53,038 nucleotides of DNA from an uncultured Clostridia bacterium. GTDB taxonomy: Bacteria > Bacillota > Clostridia > TANB77 > CAG-508. The stretch covers positions 1 to 53,038 of the forward strand of contig CANQGE010000010.1 of assembly GCA_947601495.1 (NCBI GenBank). Direction: 5' to 3'. Under the pieces are notes generated by a model, which worked only from the letters and a program-made list of their open reading frames with translations, was not told the DNA's origin and ran no database searches. Below, one piece after another: positions 51,124 through 53,038 of the stretch. The translations under genes were made by a program, and so were the position numbers. Every line of letters begins with the position of its first letter. Positions within the stretch are counted from its first letter, which is position 1.

Positions 51124-51152
51124 TTGACTAAATAACCTCAATATGCTATAAT
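51124..51152 (+). promoter_or_regulatory. Promoter of the 75-aa gene
   Basis: TTGACT (51124-51129), 17 bp, TATAAT (51147-51152), with TG one base ahead of the -10 (extended -10). Confidence 0.8.
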
Positions 51153-51183
51153 TGAAATGTAATTTTAAAAAAGGAGTAAGAAA

Positions 51184-51411
51184 ATGAGTGAAGATAAGAA
51201 TATTAATAAGGATGAACATAAATTAGAAATAATTACTAACGACACTTCAGCATTACATATTTCAGAAGTTAGCGATTATATGAATCCATTACGTCCAAGT
51301 GCTTCTCCCAAAAAACAAGTTATTATTCCTGTAAATAAGAAAAAATTAGAAAAAAAGAAAGAAACAAAAAGAGAAATAAAGCTTAATTTAAAGAAACCTA
51401 AAAAAAGCTAA
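51184..51411 (+). CDS. Small 75-aa protein with a very basic C-terminus, unknown
   Basis: Not recognised. The first ~30 residues are acidic and polar (MSEDKNINKDEHKLE), a middle stretch NPLRPSASPKKQVIIPV is proline-rich, and the last ~25 residues are almost all Lys, Arg and Glu (KKKLEKKKETKREIKLN...KKPKKS). No hydrophobic segment. Such a tail would suit nucleic-acid or ribosome binding, but this is only composition. The unit is complete: extended -10 promoter, AAAAGGAG site seven bases before the ATG, and a terminator directly after. It is divergent from scpB. Confidence 0.65.
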   Translation: MSEDKNINKDEHKLEIITNDTSALHISEVSDYMNPLRPSASPKKQVIIPVNKKKLEKKKETKREIKLNLKKPKKS

Positions 51412-51418
51412 AAAATAG

Positions 51419-51450
51419 CCCCATTTTGCTAAATGGGGTTTTTATTTTTT
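51419..51450. terminator. Bidirectional terminator at 51.4 kb
   Basis: CCCCATTT and AAATGGGG form a stem with a 4-nt loop, followed by TTTTTATTTTTT on the plus strand and TATTTTTTAGC on the minus strand. The plus-strand T tract overlaps the last codons of the 258-aa gene. Confidence 0.85.
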
Positions 51451-52225
51451 ATCTATAAGTTTCTTCTGCATCTATATATTTTTTATCATTTAATTTTCTA
51501 AATAGTTTTAGAACTTCATCATATTTTGCTACTCTTTGTTTTCTTTCTTGTAGAACTTGAGTTGCAAGCTCATAGGCACTAACTTTACCACTTTCAACCG
51601 AAATTGCTTTTTCAGTTTGAGATTTTTGTTCTTCTTTTGGAAGAGTTTTTAATATTTCAAAATACTTTTCAAGTTCAGATATTAAAAATGTATCTTCTAT
51701 TCTACAAGCTCTTGTTGCATCTTCTGAATCTATTACTTCTGAAATTCTATCTTTTCTTTCTAATAATTTATCAGAAATTCTTTTAGCTTCTTCAAAATAC
51801 CCTGTACGAGCTACTAATGATTTTTTAAATTTTGTTTGTTGAGACATATATAAATTGTAATCTTCAGGTGATATTTTAGTTTCTATATCTTTTCCAAAAG
51901 AAGGATATACTTCTCTTATTTTTGAAAACATTTTTTCTAAAGCATCAACTCTTTTATCTAACTTTTTACTTAACCTAATATTTTTTTCGAAGTTTTTCTT
52001 AAATACATCTTTATCTTGTTCATAGTCATTATCACGTTCCATTTGAGATCTTGGATCGTTAAAATATACTATAGGTGCATGCAAAACAATAGACGAATCT
52101 GCTGTTGCCATTACAAATCCCATATCGAAAAATCTATTTATTAATAAGTGTTGCTTATTTGAAATATTTCCACCTATTGATATGACATTAGGATTTCTAT
52201 ATATATCTAAATCTCTTTTTATCAT
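51449..52225 (-). CDS. Uncharacterised helical protein, 258 aa
   Basis: Not recognised. Cytoplasmic, no membrane segment. After an N-terminal ~60 residues with short strands (NPNVISIGGNISN, MGFVMATADSSIVLHAPIVY) the protein is largely helical and charged, with coiled-coil-like stretches (NIRLSKKLDKRVDALEKMF, RISDKLLERKDRISEVI). The longest frame opens at 52279, but that lies on a TTGAAA-17-TATAAT promoter (52248-52276), and GGAGG is before the ATG at 52225, so I start there. It shares the lineage-specific, soluble, highly charged character of the 366-aa and 580-aa unknown proteins, but no clear sequence similarity to them. Bounded by a terminator and divergent from tRNA-Met. Confidence 0.75.
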   Translation of the reverse strand: MIKRDLDIYRNPNVISIGGNISNKQHLLINRFFDMGFVMATADSSIVLHAPIVYFNDPRSQMERDNDYEQDKDVFKKNFEKNIRLSKKLDKRVDALEKMFSKIREVYPSFGKDIETKISPEDYNLYMSQQTKFKKSLVARTGYFEEAKRISDKLLERKDRISEVIDSEDATRACRIEDTFLISELEKYFEILKTLPKEEQKSQTEKAISVESGKVSAYELATQVLQERKQRVAKYDEVLKLFRKLNDKKYIDAEETYR

Positions 52226-52247
52226 AAAAAAATTCCTCCGCCCCAAT

Positions 52248-52276
52248 ATTATACTATACTTTGGCATTTTTTTCAA
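52248..52276 (-). promoter_or_regulatory. Promoter of the 258-aa gene
   Basis: TTGAAA (52271-52276), 17 bp, TATAAT (52248-52253) on the minus strand, 22 bp before the ATG. Confidence 0.8.
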
Positions 52277-52313
52277 CATATATATTAATTATTTTAACTT
52301 TTTGCATTTTTAC

Positions 52314-52342
52314 TTGACAAAATGAGATAATACTATTATAAT
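52314..52342 (+). promoter_or_regulatory. Promoter of tRNA-Met
   Basis: TTGACA (52314-52319), 17 bp, TATAAT (52337-52342), both perfect, ending 14 bp before the tRNA. Confidence 0.85.
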
Positions 52343-52356
52343 AATACTTGCATTAT

Positions 52357-52433
52357 GGCGACGTAGCTCAGTTGGCTAGAGCATCCGGTTCATACCCGGC
52401 AGGTCGTAAGTTCGAATCTCACCGTCGCTACCA
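52357..52433 (+). tRNA. tRNA-Met (CAT), elongator type
   Basis: 77 nt including an encoded CCA. The acceptor stem GGCGACG pairs with CGTCGCT (G1-U72 wobble, common in Firmicute elongator Met), the D-arm includes GCTCAGTTGGCTAGAGC, the anticodon loop TTCATAC gives CAT, and the T-arm has GTTCGAATC. The first pair is not the C1-A72 of initiators, and the anticodon stem lacks the initiator three G-C pairs. A CAT anticodon could also be tRNA-Ile2, but the body matches elongator Met. Confidence 0.93.
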
Positions 52434-52436
52434 ATA

Positions 52437-52473
52437 AAAAAAGCTAGATTTCAATAGATTTCTAGCTTTTTTT
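52437..52473 (+). terminator. Terminator of tRNA-Met
   Basis: AAAGCTAGA and TCTAGCTTT form a stem followed by TTTTTTATTTTT, starting a few bases after the CCA. Confidence 0.9.
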
Positions 52474-52579
52474 ATTTTTAAAAAATCATTCTATATTTTC
52501 TCATTTTTCTATTCAAAAAGTTGTCAAATTTTTTATAATTTTTTTAAATTATTATTTATATAAATTATTTAAAATATCA

Positions 52580-52608
52580 TTGACTTTTGCGAACAGTTGT
52601 TTTATAAT
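52580..52608 (+). promoter_or_regulatory. dinD promoter with LexA (SOS) box
   Basis: TTGACT (52580-52585), 17 bp, TATAAT (52603-52608). Between them lies CGAACAGTTGTTTT (52590-52603), matching the Gram-positive LexA box CGAACRNRYGTTYC at all but two positions. LexA bound here would block RNA polymerase. The gene downstream is a DNA-damage-inducible family member. Confidence 0.75.
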
Positions 52609-52646
52609 TATAAGCATAAAAATATATTACAATGGAGATGATATAA

Positions 52647-53038
52647 ATGAAAGAAATAGATAAAAAAAATAAAACATTTGAAGATATTAAGCATATTGAT
52701 GAAAATGGAGTTGAGTTTTGGTATGCTAGGGAACTTATGAAAATTTTAGAATATAATAAGTGGGAAAATTTTGAAAAAGTAATCAATAAAGCTAAAGATG
52801 CATGTGAAAATAGTGGTATTAGTGTATTTGAACATTTTCCTGATGTCAGGAAGTTGTCAAAACGTGCTAATAATGCTGAAATTGAAATCAAAGACTATAA
52901 ACTAACTCGTTATGCTTGCTATTTAATAGCACAAAATGGAGATAGCAGAAAAAAAGTTATAGCTTTAGCTCAAACATATTTTGCAGTTCAAACAAGAAAG
53001 CAAGAAATTACAGAAAAAGAATATACTATGCTAACAGA
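52647..53038 (+). CDS. dinD: DinD-like DNA-damage-inducible protein, 3' end cut by the window
   Basis: About 130 residues are visible; the gene runs out of the window. The N-terminus ENGVEFWYARELMKILEYNK and WENFEKVINKAKDACENSG is the Bro-N/DinD pattern, and LSKRANNAEIEIKDYKLTRYACYLIAQNGD with ALAQTYFAVQTRKQE matches the middle of DinD (split here). E. coli DinD inhibits RecA filaments after damage; Firmicute homologs are not well studied. GGAGATG is correctly placed before the ATG at 52647. The LexA box in its promoter supports SOS control. Confidence 0.88.
   Translation, partial: MKEIDKKNKTFEDIKHIDENGVEFWYARELMKILEYNKWENFEKVINKAKDACENSGISVFEHFPDVRKLSKRANNAEIEIKDYKLTRYACYLIAQNGDSRKKVIALAQTYFAVQTRKQEITEKEYTMLT

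Noticed and set aside
52357-52433. Initiator tRNA-Met
   Set aside because: No C1-A72 mismatch and no three consecutive G-C pairs in the anticodon stem.

Overview
The window is very AT-rich DNA (under about 30% G+C by eye) with strong Shine-Dalgarno sites and TTGACA-17-TATAAT-type promoters. Spo0A, a sporulation-type amidase, SpoVK-like AAA modules, rubrerythrin, GatCAB, an RNase G-family enzyme and an archaeal-type prolyl-tRNA synthetase are present. Together these point to an anaerobic, probably endospore-forming member of the Clostridia (Firmicutes), chromosomal and perhaps an uncultured gut lineage. About 80% of the genes are on the minus strand, so replication probably runs leftward. The left edge looks like the promoter and leader of an rRNA operon that continues out of the window, a common place for contigs to break.

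Layout. 1-1600: rRNA-type leader and a 366-aa protein of unknown function. 1.6-5.1 kb: deoD-sdaA, a structured repeat (copy 1) and spo0A with a TTG start. 5.1-12.3 kb: ppaC, a WG-repeat protein, an HI0933-family flavoprotein and yigZ, with a divergent radical-SAM/Nudix pair and an RsmB-like RNA methyltransferase. 12.4-12.7 kb: a GC-rich island with a foreign-looking 69-aa gene. 12.7-22.4 kb: one long minus-strand run, pth - RNase G - rimO (frameshifted) - amidase - double-AAA protein - upp - GH25/LysM lysozyme. 22.5-29.7 kb: histidine phosphatase, GT2, tsaC/sua5, an F420-type oxidoreductase with a pyruvyl-transferase family protein, an isolated 41-codon transcription unit, a TagO/WecA-type transferase and rpiB. 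29.9-34 kb: rpsT, a small membrane protein, rubrerythrin, GNAT, and a blaI-like regulator with an M56-M23 fusion protease. 34-37.6 kb: a large HEWTH-containing protein of unknown function, and a sortase with its LPKTG substrate. 37.8-43.9 kb: gatCAB, structured repeat copy 2, AIM24-like, TM2 and M23 genes. 44.2-51 kb: smc, HD-GYP, proS and scpB, so two condensin genes lie 3 kb apart. 51-53 kb: two unknown proteins, tRNA-Met and a LexA-box-controlled dinD cut by the window edge.

How the genes fit together. Translation and RNA quality (pth, rimO, proS, gatCAB, tsaC, rpsT, RNase G) and envelope biology (GH25, amidase, two M23 proteins, sortase/LPKTG, TagO/WecA, GT2, pyruvyl transferase) dominate. 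The strongest candidates for something undescribed are: a ~167-bp element present twice, with a nearly identical GC-rich core but arms that differ between copies while still pairing within each copy; the self-contained 41-aa small-ORF unit; the GC-rich 69-aa gene island; the 580-aa HEWTH protein; and the 1085-aa double-AAA protein with a Cys4 N-terminal region.
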